Below, piece by piece: positions 17,343 through 26,781 of a DNA stretch of 64,000 nt. The notes below the pieces were generated by a model. The model worked only from the letters and a program-made list of their open reading frames with translations, made no database searches and was not told the DNA's origin. Position numbers and translations under genes: made by a program. Position 1 is the stretch's first letter. Every line of letters starts with the position of its first letter. The stretch covers positions 1,612,001 through 1,676,000 of the forward strand of contig NZ_JACHBQ010000001.1 of the NCBI RefSeq assembly GCF_014200405.1. Reading direction: 5' to 3'. This DNA is from Cryobacterium roopkundense. Its GTDB lineage: Bacteria > Actinomycetota > Actinomycetes > Actinomycetales > Microbacteriaceae.

Positions 17343-20300
17343 CTAAGCGGCGTTGCGCTCGTCTCGGTAGAGTGCACGGCCGATGATGTCGATGATCTTG
17401 GCGAGCTTGTCGTCGCTGGTGAGCGCCTCGGCGACCATCGCCGTGAAGTTGGTCCCCGACGACACGATTGCGTTTGTCACCGTGCTGCCCAGGTCAGGGC
17501 TCGCGAGGAACTGCTGCTCGCTGTTGACCTTGATCTGGGTGGTCACCTTCTCATTCTCGGCGACTTTGCCCTTCACATAGGTATAAAAGCCCATCATGTC
17601 GGCAGCCGTGAGGCCGTCCCCGTCGAAGAGCTGGTTCAGCTGGTTCACGGCCTCGAGCAGGCGCGCAAGAACCGGGTCCACAGGGGTCTTGGAGCCGGGG
17701 GCTTTGAGCGGGTCCAATTCCTCATCTCCGGTCAGACTGATGTTCTGCTGGTCGTGCTTCTTAATTCCGTACCCGATCATCGACACACCGGTGAGGTCGA
17801 TCGCGCTGCGCCGTGTCTTCTCGCTGATCACGCGAGCCAGCGTCCGGTAGTAGATCGAGTGCTTCTCGATCGCCACGTCTTCAAAGTTGATGATCTGCGA
17901 CAGAAAGTCGTATGCATTGATGAACGAGGTTAGGTCGCTGCGGAACAGCTCCAATCGGTCGACCTCTTCAAGGTCACCGGCCTCCGTCGCCGCGTCATAA
18001 CGCTTGTTGAACCTGTCCTTGCCCGGTGCGATAGCGGCGGCGAGAGCGTTGTTACCCTTCTTGAAGACCTCGACGGATGCCGCAGCATCCACTTCGTGCT
18101 CCTCGTAGAGGTGCAGGGCGTCGAGCTTGCTCTTGATGTCGTGCACGATGTTCGGGTCCGACACTGCAGACAGGCGGGCGTCCTTGAAATACGGTTCGAA
18201 CGACTCCCGAATGACCTCGGGATCGTTCACGAAGTCGAGCACATACGTGGTGTCTTTGCCCTTAGCCATCCGGTTCAGCCGAGACAGGGTCTGCACTGCC
18301 GTGACACCGGAGAGTTTCTTGTCGACGTACATGGCCACGAGCAGCGGCTGATCAAACCCGGTCTGGTACTTATTGGCCACCAGCATCACCTGGAAGCTGT
18401 CGGTCTTGAACGCTTCCGGAAGGGAGCGGCCCTTGAGACCGGTGTTCATACTCGCCTCCGTGAACTTGTCCGGGCTGAGGTCCTCGTCGAGCACCTCGCC
18501 GGAGAACGCCACGAGAGCGCGAACGTCCGTGTGTCCGGTGCGTTTGAGGTAGGCGTCGAAGGCGAGTTTGTAGCGCACGACTTCGCGGCGCGACCCCGTG
18601 ACAACCATCGCCTTGGCCTTGCCGTTCAGGCGCCAGGCCACGTTTTCACGGTAGTGCTCGATGATGAGCGCAACCTTTTGGGTGATGTTGAAGTCATGCA
18701 GGCGAACCCACTGCATGAGCTCCTTCACCGCTTGGGTCTTCTCCACCAACGGCCCATCGGAGTGATACTCCTGACCGCTGTGAGCGAGCTTGAACGCAAC
18801 CTTGTAGGGCGTGTAGTTGCGCAGCACATCGAGGATGAAGCCTTCCTCAATGGCCTGCTGCATTGTGTACAGGTGGAACGGCTTCGGCAGGCCCCCGTCG
18901 ACGGAGCGACCGAAGAGTTCTAGAGTCTTGGCCTTGGGCGTGGCCGTGTACGCGAAATAGGAGATGTTCTTCGCATTCGCGCGAGACTCCATGTCAACAG
19001 CGAGGAGTGCCTCCATGTCGACCTCACCACCGTCGGCGAGGTCTGCGAGTTCGTCGGCGTTGAGAACCGACTTCACCTTGTTCGACGTGGTTCCCGTCTG
19101 AGAGGAGTGCGCCTCGTCGGCGATGATCGCAAAGCTGCGCCCCGCGAGGGAGCCTTCGAGCTTGGCTAGCTCGGCCATCGCGAACGGGAACGTCTGGATG
19201 GTCACGACGATGATCTGCGCGCCCTGCGTGAGCGCCTCAGCCAATCGGCTCGACTTCGACCCGCCGGTCTTGCTGTCGATGCCGATGACCACGCCCGTCT
19301 TGGAATCGATCTGCTTGATCGCATCCTGCAACTGCGTGTCCAAAACGGTGCGGTCGGTGACCACGATCACCGAGTTGAAGACCTTACTGCCATCGGCTCG
19401 GTGGAGCGTCGAAAGCTGATGCGCGGTCCACGCGATCGAGTTCGTTTTTCCCGAGCCCGCCGAATGCTGAATCAGGTACCGGTGCCCCGGCCCCTCCTCA
19501 CGTGCTGCCTCGATGAGTTTCGTCACTGATTCCCACTGCTGAAAGCGCGGAAACAGCAGAGTCTCTTTCTTTTCAACTTCCCCGGTCACCGGGTCGATGC
19601 TCTTCTCCACTTGGAGGTGCATGAACTGCCCGAGGATGCCGAGCCAGGCGTCTTTCTGCAGCACGCGCTCCCAGAGGTACGCGGTCTCTGACCCGTCGGG
19701 GTTGACCGGGTTGCCGGCCCGCCCGTCATTGCCCTTGTTGAACGGCAGGAAGAACGTGTCCGGCCCCTGTAGGTGTGTGGTCATGAACACTTCACTGTTG
19801 GACACGGCGAAGTGCACCAGCGCACGGTGTCCGAAGGACAGCAACGGTTCGCCCTTGGGGTTACGGTCGGTGCGGTACTGCGAGATCGCATCCTGCACGC
19901 TCTGCGTGAAGTCTGTCTTCAACTCCAGCGTCGCCACCGGCAGCCCGTTGACGAACAGGACCAGGTCGATGCTCTTCTGGTTTGCCGTGGAGTAGAACAC
20001 CTGCCGCATCACGCGCAGGCGCATCTTGCCGTAGTCAGCCGTAGTCGTGGGGTTCAACCCGTCAGCCGGGCGAAACTGCGCCATGCGGAACGAAGCCGGC
20101 GTGTACTTGAATCCGCGCCGCAACACCGACAACGTGCCACCCTGCACTCCGGCGACACTGTCGAACGAGGCATCGAGAGACTTTGCCAGCCGGTCGAGAA
20201 TCGCGTTTCGCGCCTTCTCCTGAACGGATGCCGCATCACCCGGCTTCACGACCTTGGCCAACGCCTCGGGCTGGGTGTCGGCCAACCAGCCGAACACATC

Positions 20301-20420
20301 CTCCGGGAACAGCGCTCGTTCCTTGTCGTATCCGGTGCCCGTGGGAGAATACAGCCACCCCTGGGATTCCAGGTAGAGAGCGATTTCTTCTTCGAATGGT
20401 TTCTCGTTGTGCTGCCCCAT
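17343..20420 (-). CDS. hsdR: Type I restriction enzyme R subunit
   Basis: A 1,025-residue HsdR. N-terminal nuclease domain: DLVLFVNGLPVATLELK, with Glu-x-Lys as PD-(D/E)xK residues near 195. Translocase motor: IQHSAGSGKTNSIAW (Walker A), FAIIADEAHSSQ (DEAH box), FAYTATPKAKTLELFG, and late motifs YQTGFDQPLLVAMYVDKKL and QTLSRLNRM. The C-terminal helical part binds the methylase. It cuts unmodified DNA far from the recognition site after ATP-driven translocation. Last of the leftward hsdM-hsdS-hsdR operon; its ATG shares one base with the hsdS stop (TAATG). All key motifs are present, so it is probably functional. Confidence 0.95.
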   Translation of the reverse strand: MGQHNEKPFEEEIALYLESQGWLYSPTGTGYDKERALFPEDVFGWLADTQPEALAKVVKPGDAASVQEKARNAILDRLAKSLDASFDSVAGVQGGTLSVLRRGFKYTPASFRMAQFRPADGLNPTTTADYGKMRLRVMRQVFYSTANQKSIDLVLFVNGLPVATLELKTDFTQSVQDAISQYRTDRNPKGEPLLSFGHRALVHFAVSNSEVFMTTHLQGPDTFFLPFNKGNDGRAGNPVNPDGSETAYLWERVLQKDAWLGILGQFMHLQVEKSIDPVTGEVEKKETLLFPRFQQWESVTKLIEAAREEGPGHRYLIQHSAGSGKTNSIAWTAHQLSTLHRADGSKVFNSVIVVTDRTVLDTQLQDAIKQIDSKTGVVIGIDSKTGGSKSSRLAEALTQGAQIIVVTIQTFPFAMAELAKLEGSLAGRSFAIIADEAHSSQTGTTSNKVKSVLNADELADLADGGEVDMEALLAVDMESRANAKNISYFAYTATPKAKTLELFGRSVDGGLPKPFHLYTMQQAIEEGFILDVLRNYTPYKVAFKLAHSGQEYHSDGPLVEKTQAVKELMQWVRLHDFNITQKVALIIEHYRENVAWRLNGKAKAMVVTGSRREVVRYKLAFDAYLKRTGHTDVRALVAFSGEVLDEDLSPDKFTEASMNTGLKGRSLPEAFKTDSFQVMLVANKYQTGFDQPLLVAMYVDKKLSGVTAVQTLSRLNRMAKGKDTTYVLDFVNDPEVIRESFEPYFKDARLSAVSDPNIVHDIKSKLDALHLYEEHEVDAAASVEVFKKGNNALAAAIAPGKDRFNKRYDAATEAGDLEEVDRLELFRSDLTSFINAYDFLSQIINFEDVAIEKHSIYYRTLARVISEKTRRSAIDLTGVSMIGYGIKKHDQQNISLTGDEELDPLKAPGSKTPVDPVLARLLEAVNQLNQLFDGDGLTAADMMGFYTYVKGKVAENEKVTTQIKVNSEQQFLASPDLGSTVTNAIVSSGTNFTAMVAEALTSDDKLAKIIDIIGRALYRDERNAA

Positions 20421-21769
20421 TAGAGCCCCCTCACATCAATCTTCCCCATGACCGCCGCACTTATCAGTGCCTGACGGCGCTCCTTCAATACCTCGACAAC
20501 CTCGCGTGCCTTACCAATGAGCGCGTCGATTCTGGAGGTCTCCAGGTCCAAAAAGATACCGATTTCCTTCTGAATCGATCGCGCCGGAACTGAGATCTGA
20601 ATTTCCTTGAAATCCTCATAAGCGAGGTTCTGCATGCTGCTGCTGGTACCCACACGAAGAGCACTTACCTGATCTTTATAGGTTCGTGTTTGGAACCACC
20701 AGTAGGTGAAAACTGACTCGGAGCTGAATCCAAGTTGCCAAAGCTTGTCTGAGAGAAAAAGGTTGTCGTGTTCTTCTCTAACGAGCGCGGCAGACCCCAC
20801 GAGTTCGGGGGAATTGGCGCGGTTGATGATTATCTTGCTTTTGCGCACAGGACAGGTGACGCGGGCTATGTCTTCGTCCAAAACAACTTTGTTATTCGAA
20901 GCATCGAAGATTCCCCTTGAGGCACTGCCTGTCTTCAAAACCCCGACCTCACCAGACTCCGCCGGCGTATTGATGGCATTCACGCTGGTACCAGATTCGC
21001 GATCAGCTACGAGGTGCTTCATCCGGGAGAGTAACCACCCCGTCGGAACCTTTCCGAGCCACGGAATCCCTGATTCGGTGAGTTCTAAAGCGGGGTCGAG
21101 GCCACGGGTGACGGCTTGGGTGATCACGGCTTGACGGCGCTCGGTCAGCGTCTCGGCTAACTGCTCCTGCTTGGTGATGAGCGCGTCAATCTGCCCGGTC
21201 TCCCGACCCAAATACTCCGCAATTTGCCTTTGCTCGGCGAGTGGCGGAATAGGGAGGGGCAGTGAAGCGAGTGCTGACTGCCCTAGCCCGACACGCGTCA
21301 GCCCATTCGATCGCGTAGCCAAGACGCTCTTCACGAAAGTTGAATCAAAGAGCCACTTCAAGAACAAACCGTCCGAATCTGGGTTCGTCCGAAGGATGGC
21401 TAAATGATACCCGTATATGACACCAGGCAAGTCTTGATCCGCGAATGCTGCAATGCCGATGTCATCGGCTGATTCCGAATCCTTGGTGATGGCTACGTCC
21501 CCTGCACGAACAGTAAAGCGCGCTATTTCTTCTGCACTCGCGGTTGCTTCCATGAAAGAGAGGGCGCTTGAGATTCGGTCGTTGTAATACACGTCCACGT
21601 AATTGCAGAGTCGGACCGCCAATTGGCCGTCATAGCTCTTCTTATCAACAGTGCTGGCGAGGCTCGTCGCAATATCTTTCAGGCGGCCTCGATTCCAGTG
21701 CGACGGAAGTTGCCCCATCCATGTAGCACTCTGGTCTAGCGCCGCTGACAAGCGATGGTCGTCATTCAC
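20420..21769 (-). CDS. hsdS: Type I restriction-modification specificity subunit S
   Basis: A 449-residue HsdS with the usual two target-recognition domains, each followed by a long conserved helix. The first half ends in PIPPLAEQRQIAEYLGRETGQIDALITKQ and the second in a parallel copy, SIQKEIGIFLDLETSRIDALIGKA with KERRQALISAAVMGKI. The second recognition domain (about 235-385, ESGIPWLGKVPTGWLLSRMKH onwards) is shaped as expected. Codon use in the recognition domains is more AT-rich than in hsdR and hsdM, as is common for exchanged specificity domains. The start overlaps the hsdM stop by four bases. The target sequence cannot be read from the protein. Confidence 0.94.
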   Translation of the reverse strand: MNDDHRLSAALDQSATWMGQLPSHWNRGRLKDIATSLASTVDKKSYDGQLAVRLCNYVDVYYNDRISSALSFMEATASAEEIARFTVRAGDVAITKDSESADDIGIAAFADQDLPGVIYGYHLAILRTNPDSDGLFLKWLFDSTFVKSVLATRSNGLTRVGLGQSALASLPLPIPPLAEQRQIAEYLGRETGQIDALITKQEQLAETLTERRQAVITQAVTRGLDPALELTESGIPWLGKVPTGWLLSRMKHLVADRESGTSVNAINTPAESGEVGVLKTGSASRGIFDASNNKVVLDEDIARVTCPVRKSKIIINRANSPELVGSAALVREEHDNLFLSDKLWQLGFSSESVFTYWWFQTRTYKDQVSALRVGTSSSMQNLAYEDFKEIQISVPARSIQKEIGIFLDLETSRIDALIGKAREVVEVLKERRQALISAAVMGKIDVRGL

Positions 21770-23745
21770 GAGCGTTCAACTTCCCCAAGCAGAACGGTGA
21801 TTTCTTGCACCAACTTGTTGAGGTCGGCGTCGATCTCATCGAGCGAGCGCGGCGGCAGGTATTTGTAGAAGTGCCGGGTGAAGGGGATCTCATACCCGAC
21901 CTTGTCCTTGGTGCGGTCGACCCAGAAGTGCTCAACATGCGGGGCGATCTCGCGCTGGATGTAAGTGTCGACGTTCTCGGTGAGCGGCACGTTCTCTGTG
22001 TCCCGAAGGCTAGTGTCGGCAACCGGCTTGCCTTTGGTGTCCGTTACAACCGGCGCGGTCTCGTCTCGCTCGGCTAGCCCGGCGATGAGGGCCTTCAGCT
22101 GCGGCGCAGCGACGGTGACGCCAGCGGAGTCGAGTGCCTTCTTGATGTGAGTGGTGAACGCGGCGGCATCGGTTGTTCTCTCGGAGACGGTGCTGAGACC
22201 CAGGAGCGCGGTCTCGATCTGCTCTGCGAGGGTGGCGAGATTCTTGGCCGCCAAAGCGAGCTGCAGGCGCTCCGGGGTGACAGCCCAGCTGAACTGTTGG
22301 GGTCGTTCGACGGTGATAGTGGTGTAGCCGAAGTCGGCGGTGGAGAAGATTTTCGAAGCGTCAGCATCCGTTGTTTCGGCGCCGTTTCTGTTGTTGCCGT
22401 AGAGCTGGACGATGTGTTCGATTTGTTCGGGGCTGATGAGACGGCGTTTGGAGCCCAGGCTCTTGCGCATTTTGATCCACTGGTCGGTGGCGTCGATGAG
22501 CTGCACTTTGCCCTTGCGGCTGGTGGGCTTGTCGTTGTCTAGGATCCAGATGTAGGTGGCGATGCCGGTGTTGTAGAACAGGTCGGTGGGCATGGCGATG
22601 ATGGCGTCGAGGAGGTCGTTCTCGATGACGTACTTGCGGATGTTGCTTTCGCCGGAGCCAGCGCCGCCGGTGAAGAGCGGGCTGCCGTTCAAGACGATGC
22701 CGACGCGGCCGCCGCCCTGAGCCTTTGGGCGCATCTTCTTCACGAGGTGCATGAGGAAGAGCAGAGATCCGTCGGAGACGCGGGGCAGGCCGGGTCCGAA
22801 GCGGCCGTCGTAACCGCGCTGGTCGTATTCGTTATGAACGAACGACTGCTGTTTCTTCCACTCGACACCGAAAGGCGGATTCGAGAGGCCATAGTCGAAC
22901 GTTTTTCCGAGATGCCCGTCGTTGGTGAGGGTGTCGCCCCAAATGATGTTCTCGATGGCCTGGCCCTTGATGACCATGTCAGCCTTGGCGATGGCGAAGG
23001 ATTCGGCGTTGAGTTCCTGGCCCACGAGGGTGAGGGAGGCCTGGGGGAAGTGTTCGCGCACGTAGTCATCGGCGACACTGAGCATGCCTCCGGTGCCGGC
23101 GGTGGGGTCGTAGACCGTGCGCACGGCGCCGGGAACGGAGAGGGACTTCTCGGGGTTTTCATCTGCGTGCTCGGTGAAGAGCAGGCTGACCATGAGGCGT
23201 ACGACTTCGCGCGGGGTGAAGTGTTCTCCGGCGGTTTCGTTGGAGGCTTCTGCGAAGCGTCGGATGAGCTCTTCGAAGATGAGGCCCATCTCGGTGTTGC
23301 TGACCCGGTCAGGGTGCAGGTCGACGGCCGCGAACTTCTGGATGAGCAGGTAGAGCAGGTCGTTCTCGTCGAGGCGGGCGATCTGGGCCGGAAAGTCGTA
23401 GCGGTCGAAGATGTCACGCACGTTGGCAGAGAAACCATCAAGGTAATTGAGCAGGTTCGCACGCACGTTGGCGGGATCACCGCTGAGCTTCTCGACCGTG
23501 TACAGGCTGGTGTTGTAGAAGTCGTGCTTAGAGATGGCCGGGAGGAGCTTCTCGACTGGGATGCTGCCGTCTTTGTACTTGGCGTATTCGGCAAGCACGG
23601 CGTCTTTGGTCGGCGCCAGCACCGCGTCGAGGCGGCTCAAGATGGTGAATGGCAGCACGATCTTGCCGTAATCGGACTGCTTGTAGGTGCCGCGAAGCAG
23701 ATTCGCGATCGACCAGATGAATGCCCCGTTGTTATTTTCAGCCAT
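21766..23745 (-). CDS. hsdM: Type I restriction-modification methylase subunit M
   Basis: A 659-residue HsdM, N6-adenine methyltransferase. Helical N-terminal domain (about 1-160, NLLRGTYKQSDYGKIVLPFTI), then AdoMet motif I VYDPTAGTGGML, motif IV GLSNPPFGVEW, and the EHFTPREVVRLMVSLLF segment conserved in HsdM. It is longer than the E. coli enzyme (about 530) owing to a C-terminal extension with a coiled region. It methylates the host target and forms the M2S core needed for restriction. First gene of the operon; ATG 23745 lacks a strong ribosome site, and the roughly 200 bases upstream are the likely promoter. Confidence 0.94.
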   Translation of the reverse strand: MAENNNGAFIWSIANLLRGTYKQSDYGKIVLPFTILSRLDAVLAPTKDAVLAEYAKYKDGSIPVEKLLPAISKHDFYNTSLYTVEKLSGDPANVRANLLNYLDGFSANVRDIFDRYDFPAQIARLDENDLLYLLIQKFAAVDLHPDRVSNTEMGLIFEELIRRFAEASNETAGEHFTPREVVRLMVSLLFTEHADENPEKSLSVPGAVRTVYDPTAGTGGMLSVADDYVREHFPQASLTLVGQELNAESFAIAKADMVIKGQAIENIIWGDTLTNDGHLGKTFDYGLSNPPFGVEWKKQQSFVHNEYDQRGYDGRFGPGLPRVSDGSLLFLMHLVKKMRPKAQGGGRVGIVLNGSPLFTGGAGSGESNIRKYVIENDLLDAIIAMPTDLFYNTGIATYIWILDNDKPTSRKGKVQLIDATDQWIKMRKSLGSKRRLISPEQIEHIVQLYGNNRNGAETTDADASKIFSTADFGYTTITVERPQQFSWAVTPERLQLALAAKNLATLAEQIETALLGLSTVSERTTDAAAFTTHIKKALDSAGVTVAAPQLKALIAGLAERDETAPVVTDTKGKPVADTSLRDTENVPLTENVDTYIQREIAPHVEHFWVDRTKDKVGYEIPFTRHFYKYLPPRSLDEIDADLNKLVQEITVLLGEVERS

Positions 23746-23954
23746 GTGCTGCGGTGTTTCCCCTCGAATTGCCTAGGTTCAGCCTATTGGGAGGGTGCGA
23801 CAAGAAAAGGACCGACGCTCGGCTCATATCTATACAGTCACCCTGGACCGACACGAAGCCTCTACGGGAAAGAGGTCGAGGGCAATGAAACCGAAATTCA
23901 AGGTCAGCGACACAGGTCTTCCCCTGAACGCTGGCTCGATGGGCATTGCGGTCA

Positions 23955-24761
23955 TTAAATTACCGTCACATCTTTAGTAACGGTAGATTCAAGCCCTTCC
24001 CCGGTGCGGATCCCCTCGCCTGCCGAGGACTGATCCTCAATGGCCAGCAACTCCAAACGGCTTGTTCCCGTTCCTGAGAGCGCGGTAACCGACGGGACAG
24101 AATCAATTTTATTGAGACAAATCTTGGCCTTCTGCTCGAAATCCTTCCGGTCGATCTTCGCGGTTAGCTGGTGGACTTTGGCTTCGTCGGCCTTGGCCCA
24201 GTTTTCGCGCCACGCTGTAACTGCACGCGGGATTGCTTCCGCGACCTTGGTTGGGTTCCTGACCAGGTAAATGAACATGGCCGCGAGGCCACCTGTTCCG
24301 AGCACGCCGTTCCAATTGAGACTTATCGATGCGAGCAAATCTAGTGGGGAACCGGCCGATAACCGGCGCACGGTCAACCCGGGAAGGCCAACTGTTTGGT
24401 CGGGGTTGATAGTGGCAGCGCAGAGCTTCCATAGGTCGTTGAGGGCGACCAGTTTCTGCGATATTTCGTCAAGGGTCCAATCAGAATGCTCAAATCGGAC
24501 GGCCAAGTGCACCATGTTCTGCGAGTCGAACGTATCCTCCATGCCCGGTAGTCGTCGCTGGTTGAGTTGCTCACTGGCGAGCAGCAACCACTCGAGAGAG
24601 TAGACACGTTCCACGCGGCTTCCGAAGGTGATCCATTGTGGTTCCGGGAGAGTCCCGCTCTCGATCATTGCCCGCACGGCGACCGGTTCAAGACCGAGCG
24701 CACGCGAAACAACGCCTGTCGAAAGAAATGAAGCATCTTGCGTGTTCGCGGTAGAACCCAT
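23955..24761 (-). CDS. Uncharacterised protein with MerR-like N-terminus
   Basis: A 268-residue protein of unknown function. The N-terminal 60 residues (STGVVSRALGLEPVAVRAMIE, WITFGSRVERVYSLEWLLLA) look like a MerR/excisionase-type winged helix used to read DNA or as a protein adaptor. The middle has one moderately hydrophobic stretch (VLGTGGLAAMFIYLV, about 175-190) that could be a membrane or buried helix. The tail is Ser/Thr/Gly-rich. Base composition is lower in GC than the surrounding genes, in keeping with transfer. It lies between the type I system and mrr, so a defence or regulatory role is possible but not shown. No clear ribosome site at the ATG. Confidence 0.6.
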   Translation of the reverse strand: MGSTANTQDASFLSTGVVSRALGLEPVAVRAMIESGTLPEPQWITFGSRVERVYSLEWLLLASEQLNQRRLPGMEDTFDSQNMVHLAVRFEHSDWTLDEISQKLVALNDLWKLCAATINPDQTVGLPGLTVRRLSAGSPLDLLASISLNWNGVLGTGGLAAMFIYLVRNPTKVAEAIPRAVTAWRENWAKADEAKVHQLTAKIDRKDFEQKAKICLNKIDSVPSVTALSGTGTSRLELLAIEDQSSAGEGIRTGEGLESTVTKDVTVI

Positions 24762-24799
24762 AAAGCGACGCTACTGGGTCTTTCCCTAGCCTCAAGACC

Positions 24800-25179
24800 A
24801 TGGGGGACAAACCCCAGAGGCGTCCGCTCATCGCTTGGACCGGCAGATCCAGCCAACACGTCCGGAGTCCCACGCCTCTTGCAGATCGAGGCGGAGTGGG
24901 CATTATCGCTGCAGAAGTCACAGGCCATGCCGTTGCTGGCCACGATGTTCTCGGGCCGGGCTGCTCGGATGTTGCGTCTCTCAACTATTCGTGTTGGTTC
25001 CGGTCGTCACGGACCACGCCGACTGTGACAGACTCGTTGTCATCAAACACTTTTGGGTCGGGCGGCCGCTCCGCGATGCTCGTGACATCGCTGAGCAGCT
25101 CACATGGAGGGGCGTCGCGCTTGGCCTCGACCTACTGATCTACGATCCCTCTGAGGGCAGGGTGCTGGTCTCAAACTGA
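24800..25179 (+). pseudogene. Possible small frameshifted gene
   Basis: From ATG 24800 one frame reads as plausible protein (GDKPQRRPLIAWTG, GVGIIAAEVTGHAVAGHDV) as far as about 24978. Plausible sequence then continues in the next frame as LFVLVPVVTDHADCDRLVVI and ends RGVALGLDLLIYDPSEGRVL before a stop at 25179. Together they would give about 125 residues. I recognise no family. One indel near 24975-24985 would explain the pattern. It may instead be two chance frames; confidence is low. Confidence 0.35.
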
Positions 25180-25335
25180 GCTCTGTATCGCAGCCGGCGT
25201 GTCGCGCCGGACCGTCGCGGGCATTGGAGGTGGCGCATCGGCCGCCACTAAGACTCCGGCCAATTCACAAAAACGCTTGGCGATAAGCTCGAGTTCGAAG
25301 TATAGAACTAAAGCTGTTAATGACGGGGGTGCCAA

Positions 25336-25831
25336 GTGGTCGATCAGATGCCCAACTGGGAAGGCTTCATGATCCCAACGCTTCACGTTTTGAGCGACGG
25401 GGTCGTTCGCCATTGGCGTGAGTTTCAGCCTCTGGTCGCTGACCAGGCGGCCCTGACAGACGAGCAGAGGCAAGAGATGCTGCCGTCGGGTAACCAGATC
25501 AAGTACGAGAATCGCATCGGCTGGGGTGTCTCGTTCCTGACGAACGTCGGCGCACTCACCCGTCCCAAGCGTGGGCACTACGGCACAACCGACGCTGGCA
25601 GGCAGCTCCTCTCGAGGTTCCCGAACGGTGTGAAAGAGAGCGACATTCGCATGCTCGGGAAGGATCCGCAATCCCCGATTCGTATCTATCAAAAGAGTGA
25701 GCGATCGACGATTACTGTCGATCCAATCGCTGTGTCCGACACGGAAACGATGACGCCCACTGAACAGGTCCAGAGCGGGGTTGAACGCATCCATGAGGAA
25801 GTGGCCGTGGAGTTGCTCGAACGACTCCAGG
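25336..25831 (+). pseudogene. mrr: mrr restriction gene, 5' part (split by transposon)
   Basis: GTG 25336 starts a protein reading VDQMPNWEGFMIPTLHVLSD, GRHYGTT-like winged-helix sequence (RPKRGHYGTTDAGRQLL) and RIHEEVAVELLERLQ. This is the Mrr N-terminal DNA-binding domain (Mrr_N, pfam14338), residues 1-165. The coding sequence is broken at 25831 by the transposon; translation runs on into the transposon end and stops at 25893, giving a 185-residue product without nuclease. Joining 25831 to 29200 restores the frame exactly (CTC-CAG-GGT-AAG-GAA) and gives a 308-residue Mrr. Mrr enzymes cut modified DNA. Confidence 0.93.
25827..25831. repeat. 5-bp target-site duplication, left copy
   Basis: CCAGG immediately left of the transposon end; the second copy is at 29195-29199. 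Removing one copy with the element regenerates an intact mrr frame, which independently supports the boundaries. Confidence 0.9.
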
Positions 25832-25883
25832 TGTCGCCCGTCGCGTTGTTTGACGATGGCGGCGTCATCGTGAGTGACGATGG
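25832..25883 (+). repeat. Left terminal inverted repeat of the transposon
   Basis: Begins TGTCGCCCGTCGCG and ends GTGACGATGG; an additional TGACGATGG box sits inside at about 25851-25859. It aligns without gaps over 52 bp with the reverse complement of 29143-29194, with the termini, the TGACGA core, the GGCGTC block and the last ten bases conserved. Confidence 0.88.
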
Positions 25884-25892
25884 CCGGGTGTG

Positions 25893-25926
25893 AAAAGGCC
25901 CCGCCGGTGGATTTCGGCGGGGCTTT
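25893..25926. terminator. Bidirectional terminator inside the transposon's left end
   Basis: GCCCCGCCG (25898-25906) pairs perfectly with CGGCGGGGC (25915-25923); AAAA lies before the stem and TTT after it, so it can act on both strands. It lies just after the stop of the truncated mrr product and 43 bases beyond the stop of the ATPase gene, insulating the transposon from the host gene. Confidence 0.8.
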
Positions 25927-25968
25927 CATCGTGATGGTGACGTGGTGGTCGTCAGGGGTGACGCGACC

Positions 25969-26781
25969 TCATTCGCTGTTCTCGGTGATCGCCGATTGTG
26001 CGGCGGCCAGGTCGACGATTGCTTTGTCGGCGGCGTAGGTCGCGATCAGCGCGGCGACGGCGAGGTTGTTGACCGCCCGTGGATACCCCCTCGAGGCGAG
26101 GTGGATCGCTTGGATGGCGTCGTCGGAGAACAGCGGGTCTGACCGGCCAGCGAATTTGAGGTGTTGCCGGATGTAATCGGTTGTGTCGGCGGCATTCATC
26201 CCGGTGATTGTGTAGCATGTGGAAATGCGTTGATCCAATGCCGCGAGCACGGCAAGTTTCAGGCGGCGCCGCAGGGTGGGTTGGCCGATGAGGAGCATCG
26301 CGAAGTGCGACCCGGTATCCATTGCCACGTTCGTCAACATGCGTAACGATTCCAGGTCGGTGTTGGTGAGCAGGTGCGCTTCGTCGATGACGACGACGGG
26401 CAGGCGGGCTCGTTCGTCGAGTTCCCCGGCGAGTAGCGCCGCGGTTTGCGAGGACAGCACTCCGGAGAAAAACGCCGGGGTCCCGCCAAGCGCCGTGACG
26501 ATCTGAGTGTGGATTCCACGCATCGTGATCGTCGGGTCGGGGATGTAGATGATCTGGTGCCGGGAGGGTTCCAACTGGGCCAGGGCCGCGCGGACGGCGA
26601 CGGTTTTCCCGGCGCCGACTTCACCGCTGATCACGCCGAGCTGGCGTTGGCTGACGCACCAATCGATGCGGGCGATCGCTTCCCGGTGCGAGGGGTGCGG
26701 GTGCAAGGCCTGCGGCGGAATATCGCGGGCGAAGGGCATACGCGTGAAGCCGTAGTGCGATTGCAGGGTGTCGATACTCAT
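25969..26781 (-). CDS. TnsC/ExeA-like transposition AAA ATPase
   Basis: A 270-residue ATPase starting MSIDTLQSHYGFTRMPFARD, the ExeA/TnsC-type opening. Walker A GEVGAGKT (about 53-60), Walker B VVVIDEAHLL (about 129-138), sensor I LLIGQPTLRRRL and an arginine-rich DQRISTCYTITGM segment are all present. In Tn7/Mu-like elements such ATPases select target DNA and activate the transposase. The ATG overlaps the transposase stop by four bases, so both are made together. Confidence 0.92.
   Translation of the reverse strand: MSIDTLQSHYGFTRMPFARDIPPQALHPHPSHREAIARIDWCVSQRQLGVISGEVGAGKTVAVRAALAQLEPSRHQIIYIPDPTITMRGIHTQIVTALGGTPAFFSGVLSSQTAALLAGELDERARLPVVVIDEAHLLTNTDLESLRMLTNVAMDTGSHFAMLLIGQPTLRRRLKLAVLAALDQRISTCYTITGMNAADTTDYIRQHLKFAGRSDPLFSDDAIQAIHLASRGYPRAVNNLAVAALIATYAADKAIVDLAAAQSAITENSE

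Noticed and set aside
22747..23958. Rightward frame opposite hsdM
   Set aside because: Shadow of hsdM; hsdM has all methylase motifs.
23795..23977. 60-codon rightward frame upstream of hsdM
   Set aside because: No ribosome site, no family-like sequence, overlaps the end of gene 23955.
25171..25929. Leftward frame opposite the 5' part of mrr
   Set aside because: The rightward strand has a clear Mrr N-terminal domain; the leftward frame has no recognisable content.
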